Shown here piece after piece: positions 12,600 to 24,779 of a stretch of 64,000 bases of DNA. The stretch comes from Hermodice carunculata (taxonomy: Eukaryota > Annelida > Polychaeta > Eunicida > Amphinomidae). A model generated the notes under the pieces. It searched no databases and was not told where the DNA came from. It was given only the letters and a program-made list of their open reading frames with translations. A program made the position numbers and the translations under genes. The stretch is taken from NCBI GenBank assembly GCA_964020975.1, contig OZ026619.1, positions 10,807,778 through 10,871,777 on the forward strand, written 5' to 3'. The first letter of the stretch is position 1, and each line of letters starts with the position of its first letter.

Positions 12600-14830
12600 A
12601 TTTGATTTGCAGTAACATAATAAAAAAGGTGGTTTGCACTATTATGGCTGCCAATGTCCCGACAAATGGAGATATCTTTAAGCTGTGGAAAGTTGACAAA
12701 CTTTTGGTGCAAAGATAGTGTTGAAGTATTTCAGAGAACAAACAGGTTCTGGTCAAGATGTATCGACAAATGTTTTCAGAACATTTTTGCAAGCTATTTA
12801 AAAGAAGCGAAAACAGTTGCAAAAGACCAAGTCAATGAAACCGCCACTGGATCAGTACCTGTCTCACGCTTATATTTTGCCTCAGTGTAGAAGACAGACT
12901 ACAAATGATTCCAGTGTCAATGAACCACCAGTGAAGAAAAAGAAAGGCATATATGACTGTGATTGTGATATGTTAGAAGAAGTCAAAAAGGGAATATGTA
13001 AACATGTTACAGAAAAGGAAGAAACAAAAACACGGAGAGAGACGAAAAGCAGAACAGAAACAAAGTTGTGGTATGTGGGAGTGCGAGGAAAAAAAGAATG
13101 TAGTATGTAAGAGAAAAAGAAATGTGTTCTGAGAGAGCCAATCAGAGAACTTACCAACACAATCATACCAGTCAAGCTAGATGGAAAGTCCTATTCCAAT
13201 GAAATGCGTGAAGTAATTTACCACTTTGAAAGTAAAAATGTGGCAGTTGATAACATCAGAGAGGTGGTGAGTTTTATAGTTCAGAAACTGACCCGAAAAG
13301 TCTCTCAGACTTTCCTGACACGACGTCCATCCGAAGAATTGGCCGTGAAGTGACATTAATGTCAAGGCAACATGTTGCTAAGGAACTTGATAATATTGAA
13401 CATACAACTTTGAAATATGACAGTACAAGCAAAGGTAAGCAACAGTGGGTTGAAACCCTATGTGCTACTCCTCAACAGACCTTTACAATTGGTGTGCAAA
13501 AGAGTGTTGGTGGTGCATCAGAAGATAACAGAGATGCTGTGCATGACAAGATAAAATCTAACCATGAAACATAATATTCACATATTGTTTGCTGAATTAT
13601 ATTGTATTAAAATTGACATTTCCGATTTTGTCATCTTAAACTTGTAGCATGTACGTTGAAACAGACGGTGATTTTATAAATCAAAATTTACTGATATTTA
13701 GTTTTACTACAGGTCAGTCTTTACAATAAGAGTAAAATGTGAGTACAAGTGTGTTGCTGCTAGTATATGTCAAATACTATGACGGACTGTCATGTTTTCA
13801 ACAAGAAGGCTAATGATATAATCAAAGACTTGAAAGATGATGACTCAGTGTTGAATGCCTTCTATTGTGTCACTCACCCTTTGGGCACATTTACACAAGA
13901 ATGTGTGAAAGTTACAAAACAGTGGTGGAACAGAATATCGAGGCGACTAGATCGTTCATTCACACAGAAGGTTCACAGAAAGACACTCTCCTAAATGCTG
14001 TTACCAAAATGTTTTACCAAGATCCAGGTGATATTCAACTATTTTTTAAAAGAAAGAAGCATTGAAAACAACTTGAAAGGGCCTCAAATTGGAAATAAGT
14101 TCCCCATCTATTTTAATAATGCAGCAAGGGTGTTCTATTTGAAAGTTCATATTGTGGAATTTATTACCACAGTGTGGATTCCAAACAACAGGCTGTTGCA
14201 AGCAGTAGTACATGACTTTTTTCTGGACACTTAGACGGATACCATGAGGGTCACATGGCTTGTAGGGAAGATAATTACAAGGTCATGGCTGCAGAGCACA
14301 CCTGAAAACAGGCCTGTACTGGAGATGAACAACTTTTATGCAAGTATAGTAGAGTAGCTAACAGAGTGGGGGAGTGATCCTACACAAATCATGAATGGTA
14401 CAGGGAGAATCTATGTCTGGTGTCAATATGTGGAAAATGACACAGTGTTGCAACATCTCTAAAAATAACTCCTCGCGTTGAAAATGTGTGCAACATTCTC
14501 AAGAAGCTGTGGGCGGCAATTTTCAGTGTGTGGCACAGGCATCTAAAAGACAAGCTTCCTGGTGGCAAATATGCCAATCCGGATGAATCCCTCATCAAGC
14601 AAGCTGCTTCTTGCAGTTCAATTAAAAAAAAATAGTGGTGAACGGGTGTTTGCCTTGCTTAATGCCTCCATAAAGATAGCACCAGCAACCACGATTTATT
14701 GCAGGAGAAAGAAATACAATAGTTGCCTTTCGTATCCACTTTCTAACAAAGAAAAGTGAAACAACGAAAGTAAATTTCAGAAATACATTGACCGGACAGT
14801 CTTTTGATACATCACACCAATGGCAGGACA
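12600..14830 (+). mobile_element. Decayed copy of a multicopy animal ORF family of unknown class
   Basis: Several adjoining open stretches share one strand and one order. An N-terminal part starts with MAANVPTNGDIFKLW at 12643. A middle block lies at 13350-13560 (HVAKELDNIEHTTLKYDST, later VGGASEDN). A block with SNTMTDCHVFNKK lies at 13770. Next come NKFPIYFNNAARVFYLK and NNRLLQAVVHDFF (14090-14220), then LPGGKYANPDESL and GERVFALLNASIKIAP (14545-14700). From memory these blocks match long uncharacterised proteins present in many copies in fish, cnidarian and mollusc genomes. Some of their C-terminal motifs recall hAT-type transposases, but I cannot name the family. A stretch of about 190 bp between 13570 and 13766 fits no block and could be an intron relic. 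The copy is broken in several places and is not a working gene. Confidence 0.5.
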
Positions 14831-14839
14831 AAACTACAA

Positions 14840-16920
14840 TTGTCTATCCATAAGCATATAACAACATGGAAGATGTGGCATTGTTAGCCTAAGAAATGTA
14901 TTGTATATGGTCTACATTGACCATGGCCAGAAAAGGCACATTTGTACACTTAAATTGAGCGTCTTTTTTGCGTTTGATATTACCTGAATATTCAGTTAAA
15001 CTCGAACAGCAACATTCAGATCAAGTCAAACATGTCCCAGTTTATCAGATATTATTATTTCTTCATTACCCATAGTGATGTTTGTGGGCTTTAGAGCCTC
15101 AAAAAGATTATAATATAGCGTAACATGACACTTTTGCTTACTTACACATACTTAATAAAATTAATAAAAGACCCAAGTGGATGAAAGGTCCAGGCATTTG
15201 CTTGCAAACTAGTTCCATAGCCCCCCTACTTCTAGGCCTGTATTCAGTCTATAATTAGGTCCTGTGTGACTCAACAAAGATTACAACCAGATACTTAATC
15301 CCTTTCAATGAAGGCTATCCTATAACCTGCATGATATTTGAGATAGCTATATGAGGTATATGTTTCAGCATTTAGGCTTATTATCTTGAAATATGCCTAA
15401 GCTTATCCCCTCTATGCATGTGACAATCTAAGCCTACTGTAGATATAATGGATTACGTCTCCGTTAACCTCCAAATCTTTAATCGTCCTATCTTAAATTT
15501 GTTATTTGTTCCGGACAATCGGGCTTGCCTGTCTGAAAAATTACGTGTTTCGGACAACAGGGCTTGTCTTTGGGGAAAGCCTTGAATTGAACTGGGTAAT
15601 TTCTTTGAAAGTGATTTTTAAGTAGGCAAAACAGTAAGATTCTTGACATTGAGTGAGTCAGCAAGGCATATTTAAAACTATAGGATTCGACGATTATTTC
15701 AGTAATAAAAAAGGTTCATTCAAATTTGATATTACCTAACAGAAATACCTTTAATTATAGAAACTATTATGGTTTTCACAACGAATCCATCAGTGAAAAT
15801 GACAAAGTACCAGGTTTAGCGAAAAGAATTCAAGCTATGGACAAAGACGTTATAAATATCACACAATATATTACAGTACTAAAATATATAAAAGTATTTT
15901 GAAATCGTTTCTTATGCACTGAGGTATGTGATAAATTTGAAAAGTTAAGCAAGTTGTGAAAAAATTGTGAAAAATTGCCAAAATTGTCTATGACCAGCAC
16001 AATGCAAGTAAAATAAACCTAGACTATAAGAAAATATTTAAGAAAATGCAATTTCAGTGAACTTTTTATACGGGGAACGTGTTTTCAAAGACAATTTAAA
16101 ACCCATTTTATGTGTTTACTGACCCAATTTAATGTCAAAAGAGGACAAGCATATATGTTTGCTCTCTTTCTTTAATGAAAGTCCACTTTTGGGCAATATA
16201 TACATGTTTCAGTGCATATAATTGTCTAGTGTTAGGGTTAATCTGACATCCTGTCTGTCTTTGTCTCATTTTACCCTAAAACTCAAACACCTGACATTGT
16301 TATGTTTTCAGTCTGAATAGATAAACTACAAGGGACCTATTTCAAATATTAACTCAGAAAATTACATCTATATTTGTTGTATGTCATTGTGCAATAATAG
16401 AAAAAGAGGGGTTCACAGGATAAACATTCATTGAAAGCCTGAGGTGTCTGAGTGTATCCATTGTGCCCCTATGGCCAGAAGGAAAAAAAGAAAGAGAGGG
16501 GGTCAGATAAACATATTGCTGGTATATGTGTATATACGCCCATATGTGTAGGCATTGACCTAGGCCTATATGTGAGGTGACCGAATTGAGCAGTCTTTTA
16601 CTAAATATTTTTGCCCACATCCAGCCAATAGATATGGAATTGTTTTGTATAACCTTGATAGCATCTTTAATGTCACTTTTTAGAAAGATGCCATGCTTGG
16701 CCTGGCCTTATTGTCTTTCCTAGTAAAAGTACGAAACTCATGTGTTGCGATATTAACTGAAAAGGTCCCAGTTTCAATGTTTCTTGGAAATTGACGATAA
16801 CATTTAAAAGTAAATACTATTACTGAACTTTCATTAAGTTCATCACTGAGGCATCAAATATTCCATGAAAGTACAGTAAGCAAGTCCATTGAGCTCCTGG
16901 ATGGTGCCTTTATGTTCAAT
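14840..16920. other. No gene recognised
   Basis: AT-rich sequence with no motif or repeat that I can support. Confidence 0.6.
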
Positions 16921-16929
16921 GTCCTGCGT

Positions 16930-17850
16930 GGATTTGTCAATATGGTTGCATTGTGTGAATTTGACTTCTCTTCTTTGCCAGCATTACTTTTGCTTTAGTT
17001 TTGAAGTGCAGACAGTCTTTTCCCACTTGATGGTGAGTGTAATCGATATAAACTACACCAGGTGTCCTGTTACAGAGGTCCCTCACAAATCCATTAATGT
17101 CTGCTGCTTGGTGCCTCAGCGCAACACTGCATCTTGGGGCATGCAAAAGGCCAGACTTCAAGATTCTGGAAGTGTGGAAACTGGTGCAATCATAATGAAT
17201 AGTTTCATATATATTTTGCCTTTTACAAATCTCTGGCTCTTGTGAGTGAGGATTTAAATCCAAGCCGTGCATAAAATGTATCTTGGATCATGTCCATTGA
17301 ATACAACAAGGTTGTTGGACAACTGCTAATGCTCTGGATATGGGCATTACTGTAGCAAACTGAAATTGCCTGCACAGGTTTTTCTTCAACCTTTTTGCCA
17401 AGTCGTTTTACATTTGATTATCCAGTGAAAAGAGCCTCTAACAGAGAGGATTATGGTTTTAGCTGATATATTTAGTCTTCGGTGTGTCAGGGGTTTGTTC
17501 TTTTATTATGTAATATTTGAGAATCCTCATGACCTATCAAAACTGGAATATTTTGAACAGTTTTGCAGAAGGTTATATATTTTCTCCCTTCGGATAAGTA
17601 TTGCTCCCAAGTGTGCATAATGAGGCACAGCACATCAAGGGGAAGATGGGACACCATCACTCTAAGGTATCTGGATCTGTTGAATACTAGTATGAGGGGC
17701 GTTGTCAGGGGCTTTTTTATACCAGATTGTAGACTGGTGTGTTTATTGAGTTCATCCTGTGTGGATGAGACATCATCTTTAAATTGATTTCTCTCCGTTT
17801 GAAAGCTTCGGAGGCTCATTTTCCATCTCTGTCTTCCCATCTTCAGGGCT
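16930..17850 (-). pseudogene. Decayed ORF region ending in an SGNH-hydrolase-like domain
   Basis: On the minus strand, 17840-17487 encodes a polar, heptad-like stretch (ERNQFKDDVSSTQDELNKH) and then sequence I do not recognise. 17272-16937 encodes SRILKSGLLHAPRCSVALRH, then INGFVRDLC, VVYIDYTHH and KDCLHF. The second part follows the C-terminal half of GDSL/SGNH hydrolase domains: a strand ending in SGLLPR, a helix with the FN-like pattern, a strand, then a D-x-x-H pair equivalent to the catalytic Asp and His. Such domains follow coiled coils in many invertebrate multicopy genes and in some LINE first ORFs. The reading frame is interrupted, and the nucleophile block was not found. The assignment is tentative. 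Confidence 0.35.
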
Positions 17851-18329
17851 CACATTCCTTACCTGTTTTAGAATAATCTCTCTTCATACAAAGCTGAGGA
17901 TTTTTAACTTGTCCACTTCGAGTCCTAGGGTACTTCCTTTAACCCTATACCCTTAGAGTTTAGCACGAGGTTCTTGCATATCTGCTTTAAGTTGATCTAA
18001 TTACTGTGTTGTTTCAAATAGTTTTTGTGTACTTACACTAGTTTTTCATACATTGTCAACCTCACATTCGACAGAATGCTTGTATCTACTAGCAAAATAT
18101 ATGCCTTCAGGGCTGGAATGATCAGGAGGAGACTATTGATATTCTTGTGGGTAAACAGTAGTTTGGTTAGTTAATCCCAAGTGTTCTGAGCTGCAAACAT
18201 GTCTGAGTCAGGCTTCATCTTTAGTATTGATGTTTGAGACAAGGTAAGAGCTTGTAAAGCTGGCTCAGCTGAAATAAATGTACTGATTCCACAGGCAGTA
18301 TTGCGGTATTACTGGAGGGTGTAAACAGT

Positions 18330-18570
18330 TCCATTAAAAAAGTAATTCTTTTACACGGATCGTGAAAGAGACCAACAGATGGTAGCAAGTACTTTTCTAA
18401 CTGTTTGTTTGGCGGAGGAAACCAAAGGACTTTGGAGAAAACCACCCTGCATAACCAGAGTAGTAGAAACTCTTTCCACTTGCTTCCTTGGCTTTGAATC
18501 AAACTTGGACAGTTCCATAGCGTTAGGAGTGGGTATTCCACCATGTGCATTTTGCTGGGTTGTGTCGATG
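18330..18570 (-). mobile_element. tRNA-headed SINE, diverged copy 1
   Basis: This aligns along its length with the better kept copy at 23700-23960. Shared blocks on the plus strand are GGAGGAAACC, GGAGAAAACCACC, AAACTCTTTCCAC and the end block GGATCGTGAA. The tRNA-like head (minus strand, near 18560) is eroded, and box B survives as GTTTGATTC. It is older than copy 2. Confidence 0.65.
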
Positions 18571-18734
18571 CTTAAGCCGCAATTACTGGTAGCATCATGT
18601 AGATGTGTGTGCTGTGTTGTTGTGCTGGATTTTGTCCACCAATAGAACCAGCTCTTTAAAATCCATGTCCATCCATATTTGTTAAGACTCTCCTTTATTA
18701 ACACTATCCCACAACCATTATCATTTATCGATAG

Positions 18735-20160
18735 ATTTAAGATTCAAGATTCAATTTCACTTTATTTGACCATATCAATACATAGGAAATGTAGACAATC
18801 GATATATAAACCAAACCGGTCAAGGAAACCCTTGCTGGAACACTGCAGTGATGCTGTAGTCGCCTGGGCTACCTTGTTACATGGTAGTTTCTATTTACTT
18901 TTACAAAATAAAAAAGGTATAGACTATATATATATAACATTATGTAGCTAAGATAATTTTTAGACAAACACATTATACCTTCATGCTTCACATCAATCTT
19001 CTTTACATATCATATGACATAACAAGTGTATTCATACATCTATAGAAAATAAGATTTTTTATATTTTCGGAAAACCTTGTAGTCTGTGTGTTTTCAGTAA
19101 TTATATGATCAGTGCTATTTATAAGTTTTGGAAGGTCAAATATAATACATTGTTGAGCAAATGCGCATCTTGCTCGTTTAATGAACACTTTATAGTTTTT
19201 TTGTGTTATAGTTATGAGTATCATTATTCTCAGTAAAGGGAAGTGCTAATAACCTATCTGGTAGATGTAGAAACTTGTGATACAATTTAAGTCTGTTTAG
19301 TGTGAAAATATCTTTCACTTTAAGTAATTTAAATTCCTTTAATATGGGTTCACTATGGGAACTAGATTTACTATAAGTAATGCATCTAACAGCTCATTTC
19401 AGCAGCTTTTCAATTTTAGTGTGTTTAAAACCCCAGGTGAGTATACCATAATTAATGTGTGGTAAAATAAGTGAAGTATATATTGTTATCTTGACATTTA
19501 GAGGTATATAATACTTGCGTTTCTTTAAAATACCAATTACTCTTAGTATTTTGGTAAATATCTTAGTGATATGATCTCTCCATGTTAGTTTTTCATCTAA
19601 TGTTATCGCTAAAAAGTTAAAATTCTCTATATGTTTAACTTCTGTGTAGTTTATTTTGATTTCAGGTATATTTACTACTTTACCGGTTTGATGGAAGACC
19701 ATAAACCTGGATTTTTCAACATTTAAGGAAAGCTCATATACGTTCAGCCAACATACAATATTATCAAGTTCCCTATTGATAATTGTGTGGAAATTATTAT
19801 CAGCTAGGTCAAATTTGGTGCAAGCGTGGTGTCATCTGCATATTAAGTAAAATTAAAAAGGTTGCTGGCGTTTGAAATATCATTTACATAAATAGTGAAA
19901 AGAAGGAGGCCCAAAATGGAACCCTGGAGTTCTCCAGTTGTAATTGGGAGCTTGTTAGAGTTTGTGCCATCAAGGTGAAGATGCTTTTTGTGGTTTGACA
20001 AGTAACTCTTAATTAGATTTAAGGATAAGCCTTTTACCCCGCAGTATCTCAGTTTGGTCAGATGTATTTTGTGATTGAGTGTATCAAAATGATTTTGATA
20101 TATCAAGAAAAATACTTATTTGAGTTTTACCATCATACATGTACTGGTGTATTTTATAAA
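18735..20160 (-). mobile_element. 5'-truncated LINE, reverse transcriptase part
   Basis: On the minus strand the translation begins DGKTQISIFLDISKS (about 20140), continues FDTLNHKIHLTKLRYCGVKG, passes the Q-G-S-I-L-G block and FTIYVNDISN, reaches the catalytic YADDTT (about 19834), and runs through NFNFLAITLDEKLTWRDHI and LPHINYGILTWG (19394-19600). These are the fingers, palm and thumb of a non-LTR reverse transcriptase, most like CR1/Jockey-group LINEs. At least two reading-frame breaks are visible: a shift between the LDISKS and FDTLNH blocks, and a stop just before YADD. The 3' end lies near 18735, where the minus strand reads AATAAAGTGAAATTGAATC and then GAATC/T repeats, a tail type usual for such LINEs. 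No endonuclease part is present, so it is a 5' truncation. Confidence 0.85.
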
Positions 20161-20169
20161 CACACCTCC

Positions 20170-21400
20170 ATGTTTTCAGTCTTTGTGCGTGTGTTTATGT
20201 GATATTTGTGAATCTCCATCTATTTTACACTTGTGTTTGTCTAGCAAATGACTATTCTTAGCATGTTTTCATTATACTGATTAAGACCTTTCATTCAAGC
20301 TTGAGGTCTGTGTGTGCAAAATGGTATATTCTAAGGATCACTGTCCATTGTTAGCACTCTCGAGTTGTCAATTTTTTTACCTAATATTTTAAGAAAAAGT
20401 TCTTCAGGGCGTTTCTTTAGCGTGTTCTTTGTTGAAGCTTACTTTTTCTGTACGTTGTCTGCGAGGAATATAGAAAGTTTTGTGAGCCCTTTGGATTTTG
20501 TGTTCTATGAAATGGCCCTATATGTTCCATCTCCATGAACACACTCCTGGCCAGAGCTTCAGCAGGTAGAGCCCTTTGGCTTTCTGCTCCTCAGTTAGTA
20601 AATGGGTTCCTATAATGCACTTAACTTTCTATAATCCAAATGATCCATAACTATTTTCCTACTGGAGCATAGGACATGCTACTATAATTGCTTACTTGAG
20701 GTGTAGTGAAGCAGGAATCATCATGTATGAAATTCCGGACAAGACCAACAGATTCCTCGTTTATGAGCTCAATTGTCCTTCCAATGTAAGGCGTGTACAT
20801 GAAGGTGTCCTTACCGCCTTTATGAACAAAGGACCACCATGCCACTGTTCGATATAAAGCACAAGGCTCACCCATGACAGCCTGCACATCTTGTGAATTT
20901 CTGTTGGATTACCATGAAACTTTGCTTCATGAAGATGTAGAAACGATATTGGTTGTGCGTGGCAGGAGCCATTATTCAGTCACACATCGGATCAAACCCT
21001 CCTGTCAACTCCTCAAAAATTCAAGCTGAACTCAACAGTTTAAGTGTTCACAACAGAGGGCAGTCATGACAGCCCACAGAGACCACATGATTGTGAAAAA
21101 GGATTGAATAATATTAATGTAAGGGGGCAATTGTCACGAAGTGCGGTTCATTCACCGTAGCAGGGCTCGTTGAAGACAAATCTGTGTGTGTTTTTAGGAT
21201 GTTCATAAACGCACTCCAAAACGATTGAGAGATGAAACTAGTCTCTTTTAACACATAAAATACAAAGTGCTGATAGGCGTTTGGAAGATTTGATACTTCT
21301 GCCGTGCATGCACACTAGTGATCTATTTAGGGTGACAGAAAAAAGGCAAATTGTTGTTTTATTTGGTTAAAATGAGCACTACGATATATAAAATGTATGA
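20170..21400. other. No gene recognised
   Basis: The part at 20540-21120 has less extreme AT content, and its open frame at 20651-20887 (minus) has no recognisable domain. It may be an old unclassified element. Confidence 0.5.
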
Positions 21401-21417
21401 TTCACGCAATACTTAAC

Positions 21418-21654
21418 TCTTTCAGTGCTAATCACGTCTAAAGGCTATTTACTTAAAATACATTAGTCTGAATTGTCATTAGGATCCCAGACTTGTATTC
21501 CTCGTAAAAAGACCTTTCATTCAAGTACCAGTATGCCTATAGGTCCAGAGACAATATCCCAGGTCAACATCTTTTCTCGGTGCACATCGGGTGCATTGAG
21601 TCCAATGGACCGAGAAAAGCTGTTGACTTAGTCTTATATTTGGCACTGAAAGGG
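21418..21654. mobile_element. piggyBac-type MITE, copy A (complete)
   Basis: A 237-bp element flanked on both sides by TTAA (21414-21417 and 21655-21658), the piggyBac target duplication. Its ends are CTCTTTCAGTGC and GCACTGAAAGGG, inverted. Inside is a second inverted repeat (GTCAACATCTTTTCTCGGT against ACCGAGAAAAGCTGTTGAC). It has no coding capacity, so it would need a transposase from elsewhere. Confidence 0.85.
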
Positions 21655-21895
21655 TTAATAATAAAATCAATATCTCTCTATGTGCATTTGTGTGTACTTT
21701 CTCTAAAAATAAACATCAATCACATTCCATGCGGATATACATAAATGGCATTTAAATGGTGCTAATGACCTTTCCTGTTTGTCTTTATACAAATACCATA
21801 ATTTAATGAATCACAGAAATACGAACTGCAACTGTAGTGTGAGTAGTGTCTTATTCCAGACCATTGTGTGAACTTACCCACTGAAGTCACCAGAA

Positions 21896-22920
21896 ATGGA
21901 CAAACTGGCTATAGGGCAGTCATCAAGTACCTGCAACTGAAAGGGCTAACCCAAACACAGATACATGCTAACATGGTCTCTCCTTGAGGGGATGACGCCC
22001 CTTCCTTTTCCACTGCTAAGATATGGGCTGTGGAATTCAAAGTGTGCCAGAGAGAGAGCCTTGGCGATGAGGCGTGTCCAGAAAAGCCTTCAACAGCAAC
22101 CATTCCTGAAAACATTAGCTGAGTGCATGACATGGTGATGGCTGATTCACGATTGACCACTCGACAAATTGCCAGTGTTGTGGGCATCTTTCATGAGAGG
22201 GTCAGCGAATTATCACCAAGGAGTTGGGAATGACAAAGGTTTCTGCAAGATGGGTGCCAAAGCTCTTGACACGGGTCAAAAATGTGTCACATTCCTGGCA
22301 TCCTGTGACAATATGTGCTGTCTTGAAGCAGATCCCCACGGTTTTTCAGCCAGATTTGGAACTTAAAATTTGAGGCCTGGATTCATCACTTTGGATCAGA
22401 AACCAAAATTCATTCTTAACAATGGAAGCATCCAGGACCCTCCCCCCCTCTAAAAAAGCAAAGTCAGTTGCTTCTGCTGGAAAGGTGATGGCTTTAGTCT
22501 TTAGGGAATCCAGGGTATTCTGGTGATGGACTGTCTTGAAAAAGACCAAACTATCAATAGAAGATATTGCGCTGACCTAATGAGACAGTTGCGTGAAGGT
22601 ATCAAAGCTAAGGGATGGAGGAATTATCCCTTAAGGAGTCCTGTTCCACCAAGACAAAGCTCTTGTTCACAAATTGGTGTTTGGCATGTCGGTGATCCAT
22701 GATAGGAGCTTGGAACTCATCCCCCCCCCCCCCCCCCATTCACCCGATCCAGCCCGTCAGACTTCCATTGTCTCCCAAACTATAAAAGGAACCAGCTGGT
22801 CGCCATTTTCCTTTTGTAGGGTGGCTGAAGAAAATGTCCCCTTGACTGGCATCCAGGCCTTGTAGCATTGCTGGCAGAAGTGTGTTAACCTGGAACGGGG
22901 CTATGTATAGAAATAAATGA
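21896..22920 (+). pseudogene. Mariner transposase relic
   Basis: Read across frames, the plus strand follows a mariner transposase of about 345 residues from end to end. Blocks in order are GYRAVIKYLQLKGLTQTQIH, then the helix-turn-helix part SRLTTRQIASVVGISHERVS, ELGMTKVSARWVPKLLT, the region around the first catalytic Asp (AWIHHF, with the usual DET lost), QWKHPGPSPP, SAGKVMA, GVLFHQDKALVHK (second Asp kept), a P-rich block with SPDPA (third Asp region), and NLERGYV before a stop near 22915. Several frameshifts and stops break it. A run of 17 C lies inside the block that normally encodes HPPYSPDLAPSD. Terminal inverted repeats were not identified. This is the SETMAR-like branch of mariner. 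Confidence 0.85.
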
Positions 22921-22929
22921 GAACCTTCG

Positions 22930-23690
22930 ACTTTGTATGAGCTTCCAGAACTAGGCTTAGAACCTTTCAGCCACCCTTCGCACTTGTCTACATTGATTTT
23001 AAATCAGTATACTTCCAATTGGGCAAGAAATAAAATCAATTAAACTGCCAGTGGAAGTTACTGATATACCAAAGTACATAAAATGAAAATGATGGAGACC
23101 TGGGAGTAGTTTGCATCATGGGTCACACTAACTGGAGGTATAGGCAAAAAGTTGTACATTATGCGTTATGTATTTGAACAGGTCTCAGTGAGCAGAGCGA
23201 AAACCGAAAATGCAAAATATTTCATTTTGTCAATTCTGACAATGTGTGTCATGCTGTATGCTCTGTTGACCAGGACCTGAGATTAGGGATACATATTGCA
23301 AAATCTTCAACAGATTGGAAGCTTTGCTGATTAAATGTCAAAGGGGCTAAGACTAGGTGTACGATGACTGTAACCCTCTATTCACCCAGTAAGTCTACAC
23401 ATGAGTAATGAAAAAAGGGATATTTAACATAAATGTGTTGATAACCCCGAAGTCACATCAAAGAGCCCCCATTTTCCTCAGTAAGACCTCATTAGACAGC
23501 TTGGTGTCCAGTGTGCTGGCAATAGAGCCCTTGCGGTAGAGCCAGTCGTTTAATTATTTACTTTCTGTTATGAACACATTTTAAGAAGTATGGTTTAAAC
23601 TAGGAACCCAGGAAATATAATGTGTATCAGCAAATGAACAATTCTAGCCTTGAACCAACTTGCCAGTTTTCCATCACATCAATGAGTTAT
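22930..23690. other. No gene recognised
   Basis: Includes whatever remains of the mariner 3' flank. No terminal repeat was found. Confidence 0.5.
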
Positions 23691-23699
23691 AAAAAAAAA

Positions 23700-23960
23700 A
23701 GTATACACCCATATCTTTTACATGGATTGTGAAGCAGGCCAAGCCTATATTAATCACTCTCCATGGCACAGATCGTGGCGTATACTCCCTACCTACATGT
23801 TTGGTCGAGGAAACCGAAGGACTCGGAGAAAACCACCGTACACAGTCAGAGTGGTAGGAACTCTTTCCACATGCTTCCCCGGTCGTGAATCGAACCCGGG
23901 CCGCAGCGGTGAAAGGCGAGCGTGTTTCAGCTCGGCCAACCGTGCACTTCAAGTGCAATG
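23700..23960 (-). mobile_element. tRNA-headed SINE, better kept copy 2
   Basis: On the minus strand from 23953 a tRNA-like head is seen: GGTTGGCCGAGCTG (A box-like), then CGCTCGCC, then GGTTCGATTC (box B). It is followed by a central block containing GGTTTTCTCCG and GGTTTCCTC, and a tail ending in a run of T. Blocks of this kind recur in SINEs of many invertebrates. The head lacks a proper acceptor stem, so it is not a tRNA gene. Confidence 0.7.
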
Positions 23961-24254
23961 AGTTATAAACTCCATGCGCAGAGTAAGTAAGACCAATGTT
24001 TGGACTAGAGTCATCATAATGAAACTTTTGATATAAAATGGAGGTAGTCGGCATTTCTTCAGCCCTATCTTCTTCTCCCTTCCCCCCCCCCCTTTTTTTC
24101 ACTACCAGCAACTTATGCCCTGCTGAGATTTAACAGAGCCCTATATGCATGCATTTGGGTAAGTTCCATGCTTCATGGCTATAATGTCTGCTTGAACTTG
24201 ACCAGACTTCCCTCTCTCTGCTTACTTAGCAGGGAGCGTCACACAGGTGGTCTC

Positions 24255-24485
24255 AGGTAAATAAACTCTTTCACCACAACAAGCGAGAATGGCGACACTA
24301 ATTATTTGAATCACTGTAACTACATGTACTGTTCAAATGCTTCATATCATGCAAAGAACTTTTATTCAAGTGCCACCGAGTTTATAATTTAGTTTCGGTT
24401 GAAATATTCTCCAGGTCAACCGCACTCCTCACTGCGCTTTTGCATTCATTGCTTTCAAAATAACACCCAGGATAGCTCATCACTC
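24255..24485. mobile_element. Possible eroded piggyBac-type MITE, copy E
   Basis: CTCTTTCACCAC, then TTTTATTCAAGTGCCA and ATATTCTCCAGGTCAAC appear in the same order as in copy A of the family. No clear right terminal repeat or TTAA is left. Weak. Confidence 0.3.
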
Positions 24486-24600
24486 AGTCTTCAGCTTAGA
24501 ACTGGGAGAGCCATGTAATGCACGTGACTCCATATCATTGCTAACCATATAGAGAAGTAGTTTACATGTTCACACTTGCTGCTGGACCCTGCAGACAGTC

Positions 24601-24679
24601 ATAGATAGATGGATGGATGGGTGGATGGATGGATGGATGGATGGATGGATGGATGGATGGATGGATGGATGGATGGATG

Positions 24680-24768
<89 letters not shown>
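24601..24768. repeat. GGAT then AGAT compound microsatellite
   Basis: About 80 bp of GGAT units switches cleanly to about 88 bp of AGAT units. This suggests one repeat mutated in a founder unit and both variants then expanded. Confidence 0.98.
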
Positions 24769-24779
24769 TGTGCAGTGTT

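Noticed and set aside
18351-18704. 117-codon minus-strand frame
   Set aside because: It crosses the SINE and flanking DNA; the peptide shows no domain.
20287-20320. Another piggyBac-MITE piece (ACCTTTCATTCAAGC)
   Set aside because: Only about 15 bases match copy A, with no supporting flank.
21909-22549. Minus-strand frames across the mariner relic
   Set aside because: Shadows of the plus-strand transposase.
23885-23955. tRNA gene on the minus strand
   Set aside because: A- and B-box-like blocks are present, but there is no acceptor stem or clear anticodon arm, and a SINE body follows.
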